Assembly: GCA_028753945.1 (NCBI GenBank)
Contig: JAPNXP010000010.1
Coordinates: 2,669,042-2,733,041 of the forward strand
Direction of reading: 5' to 3'
Source: Hexactinellida sp. DTS-2022
Lineage: Eukaryota; Porifera; Hexactinellida
Length of the DNA stretch: 64,000 nucleotides
Below are positions 34,601 through 44,922 of this stretch, piece by piece. Made by a program: the position numbers and the translations under genes. The notes beneath the pieces were generated by a model. The model did not search any database and was not told the DNA's origin. It saw only the letters and a program-made list of their open reading frames with translations. Each line of letters opens with the position of its first letter. Positions within the stretch are counted from its first letter, which is position 1.

Positions 34601-35762
34601 TATCCTCTACTAGTACTTGTCAGAATTACACTCTGAATTGGCTAAGAGAGTTAATCTGCACCCAAAAAGACTATTAGAATGGAGGCAACAACATTATCCA
34701 CAAGCGCGTTCCCTTTCTTGCGATTCTTTCGATATCATTGAGATATTAATTAAATGGTATAAAGAAGCATTTAAGGCAGATGTTCCCTATTGGTTGGTAA
34801 CTGATGAAGATCGAGCAAAAGCAGGTTACTGGGATAGAAAAGCAATAGATTACACAACTAAGGTATTATATCCTGCAATCAGCGACATTAATGCTTCAAA
34901 AATTGAACAAACTAAGCAGACAGACACTCTTGAAAATATCTTGAAATCTAGCGATTATTCGACTCAAACAAATGAATTATCTTCTTTGGAAAGTCTCGGA
35001 GTGAATTGGGGAGGGATGTACCTAGGCACTCATTTAATCAATACGTGTTCTATAGATAATATTATAACCTTAATTAGTGTCAACATGGATACTATCATGT
35101 CGGTCATCAAAAGGAAAGTCGTATCTCCCCTGAATGTAATCAGTGAATTTCTCATACTAATTCAAGATAAAGATTTCAATAGATTAAAAAACTTTATTGG
35201 AGAAAAGCTGAAAATTCCTAAACAAAATGGGAATACTTACAATTTATATGGCTCTGAGGGGCCATTTTTACAGTTTCTGAGTAACGCTATTGGGTCATCT
35301 TATTATGAAGTTTCTTACCAATGCTCAAATTGTAGAATTGTTTCAGATAAAATCCTAAATTTGACAACGGTAATACAATTTTCAAACAGCTGTCAGGAAT
35401 CACTCAATACTCAATTGCAAATGCCTTCTTGCCTAAAATGTCGTGATACTACTGCAATTTATGAAATGTTAGAATGCCACTTCACACGATTACCTCTCAT
35501 TTTTATATTGGAAGTTGGCCATCTCAATATCCGAGATGATAAAGGAATTGATGTTACAATCTACGTTAACCACGAACACGAAGTTATTAGCTTTAATTTG
35601 ATTGGATATACTGTCCACACTGTTGGCCATTTTTACCTTAGATGTCTTGTAGATTGCAAGTTTACCTATGATGGGATGACAACACCGAATTTCGCAAACC
35701 TAAATAATTCAAGCTTTAGACCTGATGAAAGAATTAGTAGTATTTTCTATATTTTAAATTAG
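31617..35762 (+). CDS. Ginger-like transposase: H2C2 + DD35E integrase + GPY/F + USP-like cysteine peptidase (8 exons)
   Basis: Predicted exons: 31617-31781, 32089-32262, 32339-32650, 32840-32946, 33023-33394, 33964-34177, 34300-34518, 34614-35762. All introns are GT..AG and the phases agree, giving about 903 residues without a stop. An H2C2 zinc finger (HLYHDLHHPG, then CHIC across exons 2-3) precedes the integrase core: Asp150 (IGIDLV), Asp209 (HDQGPEF) and Glu245 (GLVEAHNK), spaced 35 residues between the last two as in retroviral-type integrases. KYLGPYKILKIT is a GPY/F-type module. Exon 8 has WGGMYLGTHLINTCSIDN (Cys666), zinc-knuckle pairs C758/C761 and C794/C797, then GHFYLRC (His860) and KFTYDGM (Asp874), the order seen in ubiquitin-specific-protease folds. 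The peptidase call is inference. A shorter 573-residue product would result if the last intron (donor GTAAGT at 34519) were retained. Exons upstream of 31617 cannot be excluded. Confidence 0.75.
31967..32043. mobile_element. small hAT-like MITE in intron 1
   Basis: CAGGGTTGTTTGATTTAAAT at the left and ATGATTTTTATCAACCCTG at the right are inverted ends of a 77-bp palindromic element. No clear 8-bp duplication, so the boundaries are probable only. Confidence 0.55.
32669..32769. mobile_element. 101-bp TA-flanked MITE in intron 3
   Basis: CAGTAGAACCTC and GAGGTTCTACTG inverted ends, with TA at 32667-32668 and 32770-32771. Lies wholly within intron 3 of the Ginger-like gene. Confidence 0.85.
33401..33900 (+). 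mobile_element. 500-bp TA-flanked MITE in intron 5 (family B, copy 1)
   Basis: CAGTGGAACCTCTATAAGTG and the near-complement CACTTATAGAGGTTGCACTG, with TA on both sides. A near-identical 500-bp copy lies at 61852-62351. It starts six bases after the exon 5 donor and leaves an intron of about 67 bp when removed. Confidence 0.92.
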
Positions 35763-35860
35763 TAATTTTTCCAGGTCTATTGTTATTCTTTACTATTGTC
35801 ATAATAAAATGAGTAATGAACTATTGTTTGATTGCTTTGAATTGAATTTGGAGAAACAAA

Positions 35861-35938
35861 TTCTCACGGCAATTCAATTTCTCACGGCATCCATGGTTAT
35901 ATTCAATTTCTCACGGCAATTCTATTTCTCATGCAACA
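35861..35938 (-). repeat. Ginger-like right inverted end, tandem units
   Basis: TTCTCACGGCAATTCAATTT units with one CATCCATGGTTATATTC segment, the reverse complement of the left end but with fewer units. Ends TCTCATGCAACA. Confidence 0.9.
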
Positions 35939-36567
35939 GGGCTTCCTTAGCAATAACACTGTAGTGTTGAAATTGACTTAATTAATTCAAGGAAACTGTA
36001 CAAGCTAGAGTTTCAAAAACTTCTGAGTAATTTCTTAACCACTATTAGAAAAAAGTGATGCATTTCTGAATAAATGGTGCTAGGACATCTTGCCGAAAGG
36101 ATATCTTGCCGAAAGACATCTTGCCGAAAAGACATCTCGCCGAAAGGACATCTCGCCGAAAGACATTGTGCCGAAAGCCATTGAATATTAATCAGGATCG
36201 TAGCCAAGGGGGTCTGAGCCCCCGTGATAATTATTAAGGTCCACTTGAATTCTGTTGACATTGCCTAGGATTTTCATAATATGTATAGCTCCCACTTGCA
36301 ACTGTCATTGCCCCACCCACTAATACTTTCTGGCTACAGGTCTGATATTTATTGTAATAATTAACAACTATATACCCCATTAACTAGTTTAGAGTTGAAA
36401 TAAGTTTAATTATATGAGTAAGAAGTGATAACATGAAAAAAGAAATATTAGAAAGATAAGTTTTGTGATATGCCGCGCAGATATTCTAGATGTGGAATAT
36501 ATATATATATATATTCATCAACCAGCTTCTCTACACGTTTATTCAATTGGAGAACTTTGACTGTGAC

Positions 36568-36670
36568 CAGGGACGGGCTAAGCCATGGTGAGGCCCTAAG
36601 CTATATTGCCCCCCAATTCAATAAGGCCCTGAGCTATAGCTTAATTAGCTTATGCCATAATCCGGCCCTG
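36568..36670. mobile_element. 103-bp hAT MITE inside MULE-3
   Basis: Ends CAGGGACGGGCTAAG and ATAATCCGGCCCTG, flanked by an 8-bp duplication ACTGTGAC (36560-36567 and 36671-36678). A longer relative is at 39002-40066. Confidence 0.9.
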
Positions 36671-36679
36671 ACTGTGACA

Positions 36680-37850
36680 GTTGATGTCCGCTTCTAACTT
36701 TTTCCAGCGTAATTTCATTGGCACTCTGTTCCATAATAATTTTCCGAATTAATTTGGAGACAGAAGGATGAGTTGTATTTATTCTAACATCGAAGGCCCT
36801 ATGCCAACCCTCTACAGAATTATTCGTTCGTGGAAGAGCTCGTTCCACTCTATCTCTGACGTTCCATAGTTCGATTGAGAATAAAGGACGACGTCTTCTT
36901 CCATGATGTTCCAAACCTATCCATGTCTTCTCAAAATAATGAGAAAATCGCTTAAGTCATCAACAAGCTTATCAGATAGTGAATCTACAAGTTCTTCATT
37001 ACATGGAATTACATCTATAGCCGGTACAAACGCTAAGGCCCGAAATTGCTTCATAATCACTGCAAATTTGTCTTCATTTTCTTAGCGATGTTGAAATCCG
37101 AGGGCCTGAATTTGTCTCCAAATCGCTTGTCCAAAGTGAAAAAAGCATCCCAGAAGTTCAGTTGTTGGGAAATTCTGTTCTAAGGCGTTTAGAGCAGCTC
37201 TTTCAAAATCAATCATAATAGTTTCAGGCTGTAATGATGGATTATGCTCTTTCAAGGTAGAGAAAATTTTCCTGAACGTCAATTCTGTTTTATATTTGGC
37301 AATGCAAAATATTAGAGGGATTGTGACAGTCTCACTTACCAAAGCATGCACAGTGTATAATTAGTGTCTAATTCCAAGAATAAGTAAATCGGTATCTGGG
37401 TTGTTGGAGAACAAATATTGCTGGCCCCTTGGCCCCTCGTCGTGTGTAATGGTTCATAAAAATCAACCTCTTGAAGCTTCCTTTTTCGTCGCACTATTTT
37501 AGATAAACTTTCTTTCGAGGGAAGTTTTATTGCCGCTGCAATTGAGATTGAATTGGTTGAGTTTTGGATAACCGAGGAAGTAACCTCATCAGTTAGAGTA
37601 GATCGTAATTTAATTGCATCAACAGTTTAACTGCCTCAATAGAAGCCAAATCGGGTTGATGACTGTGGGTTTTTCACTGATCCGTTGGCTCGATATGTTA
37701 TCATACGACTATTACATAACACTCTCTTCTCGCAACGCCAATAGGTAGAATCGTCTGAGTCTTTATCTTTAATATATATGTAACCATCATATATTAGCTT
37801 TTTTCCTCCGAAAATTGTTGAAGTTAGTTCTATATTTTCGATATTATTTA
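36680..37850 (-). pseudogene. MULE-3 transposase (FLYWCH-DDE), broken
   Basis: Reading the minus strand: a FLYWCH finger at about 37835-37650 (FGGKKLIYDGYIYIKD, then YWRCEKR); a loss of frame around 37640-37350 that removes the first catalytic region; VHALVSETVTIPLIF-type sequence, then the second Asp in IMIDFERAALNAL and GCFFHFGQAIWRQ (about 37230-37110); a stop near 37081; a further stop near 36915; and the Glu in RTNNSVEGWHRAF (about 36840-36800). No RING finger seen. It is closer to MULE-2 in layout than to MULE-1. Confidence 0.82.
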
Positions 37851-38090
37851 GTCAATTAATTGCGAGCTATTTATAGGGGTTAAACTGGTCGATTGTTTTC
37901 TAAACAACTTTACTCTGATTCATTATGTTTTTGCTTGATACAGTACTTACAGGATTCTCATTGTAATAACTAAGTAATCATTAACCACATATTTTCGGCA
38001 ACATGTCTTTCGTCAACATATCCTTTCGGCAAGTTATCCTTTCGGCAAGATGTCTTTCGGCAAGGTGTCTTTCGGCAAGGTGGGCGGACA

Positions 38091-38640
38091 CTAAATAAAT
38101 CGGGTCAGCATTATGTATCTGGAAAATAAAACGAAGCGGAATACACAAAAAGGGTCCAAAAAATGCAATATTTAGCCTTTCGTGTGTCAAATATATATGA
38201 AACTATGGCACGATTAGTACCAAGTTGCATCATAAATTTAATTATACGAAATACAAGTATCCCCAAATTTCAGAGCAATAGAGATATTTTTTCGTATTGA
38301 AAATATTCTTCGAAGTGTAAAATTATGTGTTTTGAGATAATAGGAAAGGCGCCGAAATATATTTTAAATAAAGAGTTTGTCGAAATTTCGGAGGGTTTTC
38401 AATTTTTCGCATTTTGAACATTTATTTTAATTGACTAATTTCCTTCATACGAAAAATCGTTAGAACAATATTAATTATTTGTCATAATAGTAATTTTAAA
38501 TGATTTGGCTATCAAATTTGAATTCAGCAAATTGGACAACCCCTATAACAAACTAGATGCTTCTCTATACTTATGTTAAAAACTGAATAAGTTAATTTTA
38601 ATTGATACGCCATGATATTAATAGTGCAAGAATATTCTTG
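38091..38640. other. AT-rich DNA, no gene seen
   Basis: No coding or repeat structure recognised between MULE-3 and the next repeat-rich block. Confidence 0.4.
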
Positions 38641-38649
38641 CAGAAGGAA

Positions 38650-38990
38650 ATATAAACACATAATTTGTCGATGTTATGGAATGTAAAATATTAGTTTTCG
38701 ATTGCAAAATAGACTACCAGATTTCACAGATGAATCGATATAATAATCACGAGTTGAAACATTCAGAATTTGATTTAACACTTTTAATTGAACTGAAGTG
38801 TTAGTAAACAAAGGAAATTCGGGATTGCCGGAATAAGTCCGAATTTTAAGTAGGAATAATTTCGAAAACTTATGAAGTAGGAATTAGTCCGAAAATATTT
38901 CTGAAGTAGGAATCAGATCGAAAGGACTATAAGTAGGAATAATTTCGAATATATTTCTGAAATAGGAATAAGTTCGAAAACTTACATAGG
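38650..38990 (+). repeat. hairpin-family repeat fragment followed by GTAGGAATAAGTTCGAAA minisatellite
   Basis: About 38770-38815 (TTTAACACTTTTAATTGAAC, AAGTGTTAGTAAACAAAGG) matches 44580-44625. From 38820 a tandem array of GAAGTAGGAATAAGTTCGAA-type units begins and resumes at 40777-40855 after an inserted element. A related array is at 45365-45495. Confidence 0.75.
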
Positions 38991-39744
38991 CGTAGGCCCG
39001 GCAGGGCCGGACTAAGGTATGTTGAGGCCCATAAGTTAAATGAATGTCCTAGGCCCAACCCAATGAGTTTTATAGGGTGTAGCTAAAGTCCCGGGGAGAG
39101 AACCAAGGATAGTAATTTCGTTTAAAATAAGAGGAGAATACAATAGAAAATGGAGGCTAAGACTGCAGAGGATTAATTAATAACTCTTTCTAAATACAAG
39201 TTTGTAACGTCCTATCGCCCCTACTTTAAGAATGCAATCATATGTAAAGGCTACACAGTTTCAATTAAGTGGGCTCGTGTTTAATTTACTCAATAATTCA
39301 CAAATTAACAATATTGATCACTGAGCTAAGTAGTCTTGGAATTATTGTATTAATATGGAAAGTAGAGTAATATGAACGGAAAGGATATGACTATATTGAT
39401 GACAACATAATAAAATAAATACCTATCTAGAAAATACATCCTACTGAGGGCTAGCTAATGAAGTACTGCCACTGGAAAATTGGTCACTGAACGAATTGGT
39501 CCAAGGGACCAAAATTCCCTGGAAAACGGTCTAATGACCATTTTCCATGGAATATTGTTCCCCGGACCATTTTCTTCTGGAAAAATTGGACCGGAGAACC
39601 AATATTCCATTGAATTTTGTTCCCGAATAATTTTCGGGGCGCCATTTTCCAGTGACGGGCTTATTCATAAAATTTACTTCCAATATGGCGAAAAATCGCT
39701 AGTCTACTATTCTAGTAAATATGGTAACTAATTAAACAAAACCT

Positions 39745-39845
39745 CAGGACATCAATTTAGGTGATGTCCACAGGACATCAATTGTCCTCAGGACATCAAT
39801 TGTCCTCAGAACAGCAATTGTACTCAGAACATCAATTTAAGTCAA
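39745..39845. repeat. short tandem palindromic repeats
   Basis: Four or five units of CAGGACATCAATTGTCCT, about 22 bp each and each self-complementary. Confidence 0.8.
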
Positions 39846-39868
39846 TTTAGGCCTTGACATCAATTTAA

Positions 39869-39984
39869 CCCTCGTCTGGCTAGGAATGTAAAATTGAAAC
39901 TGAAAGTTAATTGAATTTCAATTGAAAGTGAAAGTGAAAGTGGGGTTTTTCTATTTATACCTTTTACCCCAAGCCAGCCGAGGG
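39869..39984. mobile_element. piggyBac-like MITE (116 bp)
   Basis: CCCTCGTCTGGCTAGG at one end and CCAAGCCAGCCGAGGG at the other are inverted with two mismatches, flanked by TTAA on both sides (39865-39868 and 39985-39988). TTAA targets and CCC termini are characteristic of piggyBac. Confidence 0.82.
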
Positions 39985-40091
39985 TTAAGTCCCAACTTGT
40001 CAGGCCCCAAACCTATGGAGGCCCCCAAGCTATAGCTTAGTTAGCTTATTGGGTAATCCGGCCCTGGGCTCTGGTAGGGCCATGGCCCTAC

Positions 40092-40640
40092 CAGGGTTGG
40101 GTTCAAGTACATTTGAAAGTACTTAAGTACAAGTACTACTACTTTTCAGATATTCAAGTACAATACAAGTACAAGTACAGGTAAACTTAAAGTACTTAAG
40201 TACAAGTACAATGAAAAAATTAGGAAAATACTTAAGTACAAGTACAAGTACTTCCCAAGCTCTTATGATAAATCTCGTACTTATAGTAGAAATTGCTAAA
40301 TACATAGTTTATATAGTATCATCCAAATATATTTAATTGATTTAGCAGTAGTCCTTGACAAGAACACAATTCCTAATACTAAGTATTAAGTAACACTACT
40401 TTATTTGAGATGGGATTTGAGGAACATCAATGATGTGTGTTGGAAATATATTTAATGATAAGAAAGTCACGAGTAACAAGTACTCAAGTACAAGTGCAAG
40501 TACTTTAGAAAATTGAGGAAAGTAATCAAGTACAAGTACAACGGAAAAATGGTGAAAGTACTTAAGTACAAGTACAAGTACACAAAAAATGTACTTAATT
40601 ACAGAAGTACTTAAGTAAATTGTACTTGAACCCAACCCTG
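40092..40640. mobile_element. hAT MITE of the CAAGTAC family (copy 2)
   Basis: Same ends as 27399-27977 (CAGGGTTGGGTTCAAGTAC and complement) and a perfect 8-bp duplication GGCCCTAC (40084-40091 and 40641-40648). Confidence 0.93.
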
Positions 40641-40860
40641 GGCCCTACCAATAATTATAATTGTCTTTTCTCCATAGAAGCTAACACAAATATACCAAGA
40701 TGGCCCTACCAATCCTAACATCCAGCCTATAAGGGCCCTACCAATCTCCAAAACGAGTCTACGCCCCTGACTTATGAACTAGGAAAAAGTCCGAATATAT
40801 TTCTGAAGTAGGAATAAGTTCGAAAGGCCAGCAAGTAGAAATAAGTTCGAATCCCTATTA

Positions 40861-41211
40861 ATTTGGAGAAACCCTATGCATGCATGAATTATCAGATTTA
40901 AATGTATATAATAAATATGATATATGACTGGACGAAAAGATATGGAGTAAATACTAACAATATATTATATTTATAAATAGATTAATAAATTATTAAATGA
41001 ATAATTAGACTAAATAAAGCAGTATTCTACTGGAAGACCCTCATAATCCCAACAATCTTCTCACGACAGATAAGACAGTCATGTTTCAACTGGTGTAATC
41101 TATTTGCACAACTTTCGCAAATAGAGCATGTGCATAACTTCCATGGAGTAAGGTAAATTTTCGCCCTGCTTCCCAAGGCACACGTGACACTTGATCTCTA
41201 TAAATTCGTCA
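40861..41211. other. AT-rich spacer, no gene seen
   Basis: No recognisable feature between the minisatellite and the next hAT MITE. Confidence 0.4.
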
Positions 41212-41219
41212 TCTCTAGG

Positions 41220-42120
41220 CAGTGGCGGCGCCAAGATTTTCAATCAGGGGGGGCTCTGGCAGGTCAGGAGGATTTCACGGGGGACACAATTAATAAATAT
41301 TTTTAATGCTCCATTACAAGACTATAGTATAAAGTTTAAGAAATCCATCAAATTTTTAGTAATAAAGGAGCTACAGCAGAGGAGGGAATTGTCGATTGGT
41401 ACAGCGGTGAAGGCATTTAGGAACACTTGAAAATTTAATTATTAGAATAAATAAAAATTATTTGCCATTTTTTTAATGAATTATATAATTTAGATAGTGG
41501 ATTAGTGATTACGAAATGAAAACAAATGAATTCCAATTACTATGTATATGCTTTCATATTTCAAATATTCATTCTAATTCAAAGGTACAGGGGCAACATA
41601 AATGTAATTTGTATATCACAAGCTCGTTCAGAGGTTGTAACATCCTTATGAGGATGATATTCTATTGCAGCTCCATGGGGGCTCACCCGAAAATAGGGGG
41701 GGGGGGCTCGAGCCCATAGGCGCCGAAACTCTCCAGCCAGGGGGGTGTAACTTTACATTTAAATGTGAAAGGTCGAAAAAACGATTCCTATGATGCACGG
41801 ACGCAAAGTTTACAAGTATAAGGTTAAAGTTTGGGTGGGGCGGAGCGATGTTGCGAGCGATCCTTAGGGGGTTCTGGGGGCAAGCCCAACAGTAAAATAT
41901 ATAGAAAAACTCCTTATGGAATTATAATTTTCAATGGGTTTACGTGTATGTTTCATACTTTAACATTAAATAATAGTCTAATATACCCTTCCTGACTCTT
42001 GTCTCAGCCAGGGGGTGTGAAACCTTCCCTGACGAAAACCAGGGAGGATGTAACCCCCCCTGACCCCCCACTTTCGGCGCCTATGCTCGAGCCCCCCCTA
42101 TCCCCCCCTGGCGCCGCCTG
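41220..42120. mobile_element. hAT MITE of the CAGTGGCGGCGCC family
   Basis: CAGTGGCGGCGCCAAG and CTGGCGCCGCCTG, flanked by an 8-bp duplication TCTCTAGG (41212-41219 and 42121-42128). It contains another hAT MITE at 41715-42085. A frame of 79 codons at 41191-41430 crosses its left end and is not a gene. Confidence 0.92.
41715..42085. mobile_element. nested hAT MITE of the CATAGGCGCC family (copy 1)
   Basis: CATAGGCGCCGAAA and TTTCGGCGCCTATG are perfect inverted ends, flanked by CTCGAGCC (41707-41714 and 42086-42093). Relatives are at 46363-46662 and 49684-49972. Confidence 0.93.
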
Positions 42121-42128
42121 TCTCTAGG

Positions 42129-42478
42129 TGAAACTGAATCTTCCTCATCTGATAGCCCTGTTTGATACTTGATGTATTTTGCATACCTTGATTTTGACAT
42201 CCTATCGTAAATAAAATTTAAGTTGATATATTCAAGGGGTGAATATATTTTGTCTAGATGCTTTGTTTTGTATTCTGTTCTGAGTTCAACATTTTTACGA
42301 TACTTAAGTTTGGGTAATCTTGTAATTTCTAACCCATCTCGTCTCTAGTAGACTCTCCACTTCTAAATCATAATCAGTCATTACTTTATCCATTGCTGAC
42401 ATGAATTTTTATGTATTCGGCTAGTTTGTTTTTATGTAAGTCCTTTTATGATAGGAGTAGTGACCTCGTTGTAGAAAT
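42129..42478. other. AT-rich DNA, no gene seen
   Basis: Nothing recognised between the hAT MITE and the first truncated hairpin. Confidence 0.4.
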
Positions 42479-42565
42479 CCAAAATTGCAGCTGTGCCGAC
42501 GCATTTCCTTTTGGTGGCTACCTGTTGGGTAATTAATAGTGCCTCCAAGGAAAATGCTGTCTGCT
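42479..42565. repeat. truncated hairpin of the dispersed family
   Basis: CCAAAATTGCAGCTGTGCCG and the returning GCCTCCAAGGAAAATGCTGT; the outer right stem is missing, so it is a broken copy. Confidence 0.75.
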
Positions 42566-43214
42566 TTCCCGCGCGCCTAGATTAGTTTGAGCTCGCTTAC
42601 ACGCGCCTAAATTACTCATTTTGTATTGTCTATGGAAGCATCTATCGATTTTCGCCTAGAAATGTTTCCCTCCAAATTCACGTGCCTCCAGGCGCGCTGC
42701 ATACGCCTGGATGAAACCCTGAGTGATCCATTGTGCAGAAATATTCACGCAGAAGTAAATATAATCACATAATCTGTTATGGAATGTAAAATCTTAGTTT
42801 TCAATTAGAAAATAGAAGCCTACTCGATATCAACAAGTTAAATCAATATAATTATCGCAAGTTGAAACAATGGAATTAGGTTTAATAATTTACTGAAATT
42901 GAATTCTTGAGTAAATATTGAAATTTCTACCCCCTTTTATGGCAGAATTAAACCAATTAATAAAAAATTTATCATCCCATCAGACGCAGAATTTTATGAT
43001 GAATCCAATGGTAAATAAAATTTTGGGGTTTAGTAAAACATCTTTTGAGTTATGAACCAGACAGATTTTGAAAGGTTAAAGACGTATCCAAAATTTGTTA
43101 ATCAATAATCGAAACCCCAGGTGCAAATTAGACGGTCCATACGCACCTACATGCAAAGTTTCAGCCCATCAACTATAAAGCTCTGGCCAGGGCACCATCT
43201 ACGGAGAAAAAAAT

Positions 43215-43326
43215 CCAAAATTGCAGCCTGTGCCGACGCATGTTCCTTTGGTGGCACTATATTTGTTGGTTGTTTATTGATAGTGCCTCCAAAAGAACAT
43301 GCTGTCGGCACAGGCTGCAATTTTGG
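43215..43326. repeat. long hairpin of dispersed family (copy 2)
   Basis: CCAAAATTGCAGCCTGTGCC and its complement form a stem of about 45 bp with a short loop near TTGGTTGTTTATTG. Confidence 0.9.
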
Positions 43327-44046
43327 ATTTTTTTCGCCAAGTCATCAACGCCTCAAGGTGTCAAGAACCATTTGTTAAGTGGTCCGAGTCACAAGGAACG
43401 GTAGATAAATTTGAAGTTTGTTTCTATCATAACTAACTTGAGTTTAATGCCATTCATTCATTATGTATTGATAATAAATTATATTATTAGTTATTTATTT
43501 TAGCAATGTTATCCACGGTTGAGTTGAATTAAGTCAACAAATTCCTTATTTAATGTAATTTGTTTAATCCATTGTATAGTAATACTACAATTAAATTGAA
43601 GCCAGCTGGAATTTATAAGTTGAATCAATTTAATTATCGCAAGTTGAAACAATAGTGAAAGATTAAACAAGTTAAATCAATATAATTATTAAAAGTTGAA
43701 ACAATAGAATTAGATTTCACAGTTTTATTGAAATTGAAGTGTTGAGTAAACAAAGGAATTTCAACTCCCATTTATGGCAGAAATTAAACCAATTTTTACA
43801 AATTTTCTTCTCCCATCAGACGCAGAATTTTAATATGAATCTAAATATGAAATAAAATTTTTGGGCTTATTAAAACATATTTTGAGTTATGGACCAGACA
43901 AATTTTGAAAGGTGTTAAAGATGTGTCTAAAATTTCTTTAAAAAAATTCGTAACCCCAGGTGCAAATTAGAAGGTCCCTCCGCAACTACATGCCAAGTTT
44001 CAGCCCTAAATGTATACAGGTGTAGCCAGGGTACCTGCTACGGAGA

Positions 44047-44077
<31 letters not shown>

Positions 44078-44078
44078 T

Positions 44079-44190
44079 CCAAAATTGCAGCCTGTGCCGA
44101 CGCATGTTCCTTTGGTGGCACTATATTTTTGTGTTGTTTATTGATAGTGCCTCCAAAGGAACATGCTGTCGGCGCAGGCTGCAATTTTGG
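44079..44190. repeat. long hairpin of dispersed family (copy 3)
   Basis: Same stem as 43215-43326, preceded by an ATA/ATAA microsatellite (44047-44075). Confidence 0.9.
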
Positions 44191-44922
44191 TTTTTTTTTT
44201 GCCCAGTCATCAGCGCCTCAAGGCGTCAAGAACCATTTGTTAATTGGTCGGAGTCACAAGGAAAGGTAGATAAATTTGAAGTTCGTTTCTTTCATAAACC
44301 ATCTTGTGTTTAATGCCATTCATTCATTATGTATTGATAATAAATTATATTATTATTTATTTATTTTAGCAATGTTATCCACGGTTGGTTGAGTTGAGTC
44401 AACAAATTCCTTATATGATATTATTATATTTAATCCATTGTATAGTAATACTACAATTAAATAGAAGCCAGCTGGAATTTATAAGTTAAATCAATATAAT
44501 TATCGCAAGTTGAAACAATAGAATAAGATTTAACAAGTCAAATCAATATAATTATTACAAGTTGAAACAATAGAATTAGATTTAACACTTTCAATGGAAC
44601 TGAAGTGTTAGTAAACAAAGGAAACTTGCAACTCTATTGTGGCACTAACGAAACCCAATTTTAAAATTCGTGCACTGTGAAAAGGTGTAGAATTTAATTC
44701 TCTATCCGTACATGTAAATTTTATCAAGCTCAATATTAATTATTTCATGTTATGAGCTATAATTAGTTTAAATAGGTGTTGAAATCATTTGATAAAAAAT
44801 TGTAACCCCAGGTGCAAATTAGACGGTCCCTCAGCAACTACATGCCAAGTTTCAGCCCTCAATGTATACAGGTGTGGTCAGGGCACCTGCTACGGAGAAA
44901 TAATAAAAATAATAAAAATAAA

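Larger units (their letters stand above)
31131..35938 (+). mobile_element. Ginger1-like DNA transposon with integrase-peptidase gene
   Basis: The inverted ends TGTTGCATGAGAAATTGAAT and ATTCTATTTCTCATGCAACA are flanked by a perfect 4-bp duplication GGGC (31127-31130 and 35939-35942). The length is 4,808 bp. The ends extend inward as tandem repeats of TGAGAAATTGAAT-type units. The one multi-exon gene inside has a Ty3/gypsy-like integrase but there is no RT, protease or LTR. TGT termini, short duplications and a GPY/F-type module suit Ginger1, cut-and-paste elements whose transposase resembles gypsy integrase. Ginger is a family call from motifs, not from a search. Confidence 0.82.
36085..38090 (-). 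mobile_element. MULE-3 (decayed), tandem-repeat inverted ends
   Basis: Tandem ACATCTTGCCGAAAGG-type units at 36089-36180 face inverted units (CCTTTCGGCAAGATGTCTTT) at about 38000-38085. A minus-strand FLYWCH-DDE transposase pseudogene lies between. The outermost bases and the target duplication were not resolved (AATAAAT occurs near both edges). A 103-bp hAT MITE is inserted at 36568-36670. Confidence 0.75.
39002..40066. mobile_element. longer hAT element of the CAGGGCCGGA family
   Basis: CAGGGCCGGACTAAGG at the left and GGTAATCCGGCCCTG at the right match the ends of the 103-bp MITE at 36568-36670. The flanks GGCCCGG and GGCTCTGG are an imperfect duplication. The interior holds palindromic segments (39465-39655), short tandem repeats and a piggyBac-like MITE; no transposase. 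Confidence 0.65.
38990..40770. mobile_element. inserted element interrupting the minisatellite, itself carrying two hATs
   Basis: The minisatellite stops at GAAAACTTA and resumes after CCCCTGACTTATGAAC. The left boundary reads CATAGGCGTAGGC and the right CTACGCCCCTG, which are weakly inverted. It includes a palindromic TAGGGCCATGGCCCTA. A relative occurs near 21000. No clean duplication, so boundaries are tentative. Confidence 0.5.

Noticed and set aside
34600-34677. Programmed -1 frameshift between integrase and peptidase
   Set aside because: No classic slippery heptamer in the overlap; a consensus intron (34519-34613) explains the frame change better.
31617-35762. Ty3/gypsy LTR retrotransposon
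   Set aside because: No RT, RNase H, protease or LTRs; inverted ends with a 4-bp duplication and introns indicate a DNA transposon.
40123-40635. Minus-strand frames rich in LVLVLKYF
   Set aside because: Translation of the CAAGTAC-rich hAT MITE.
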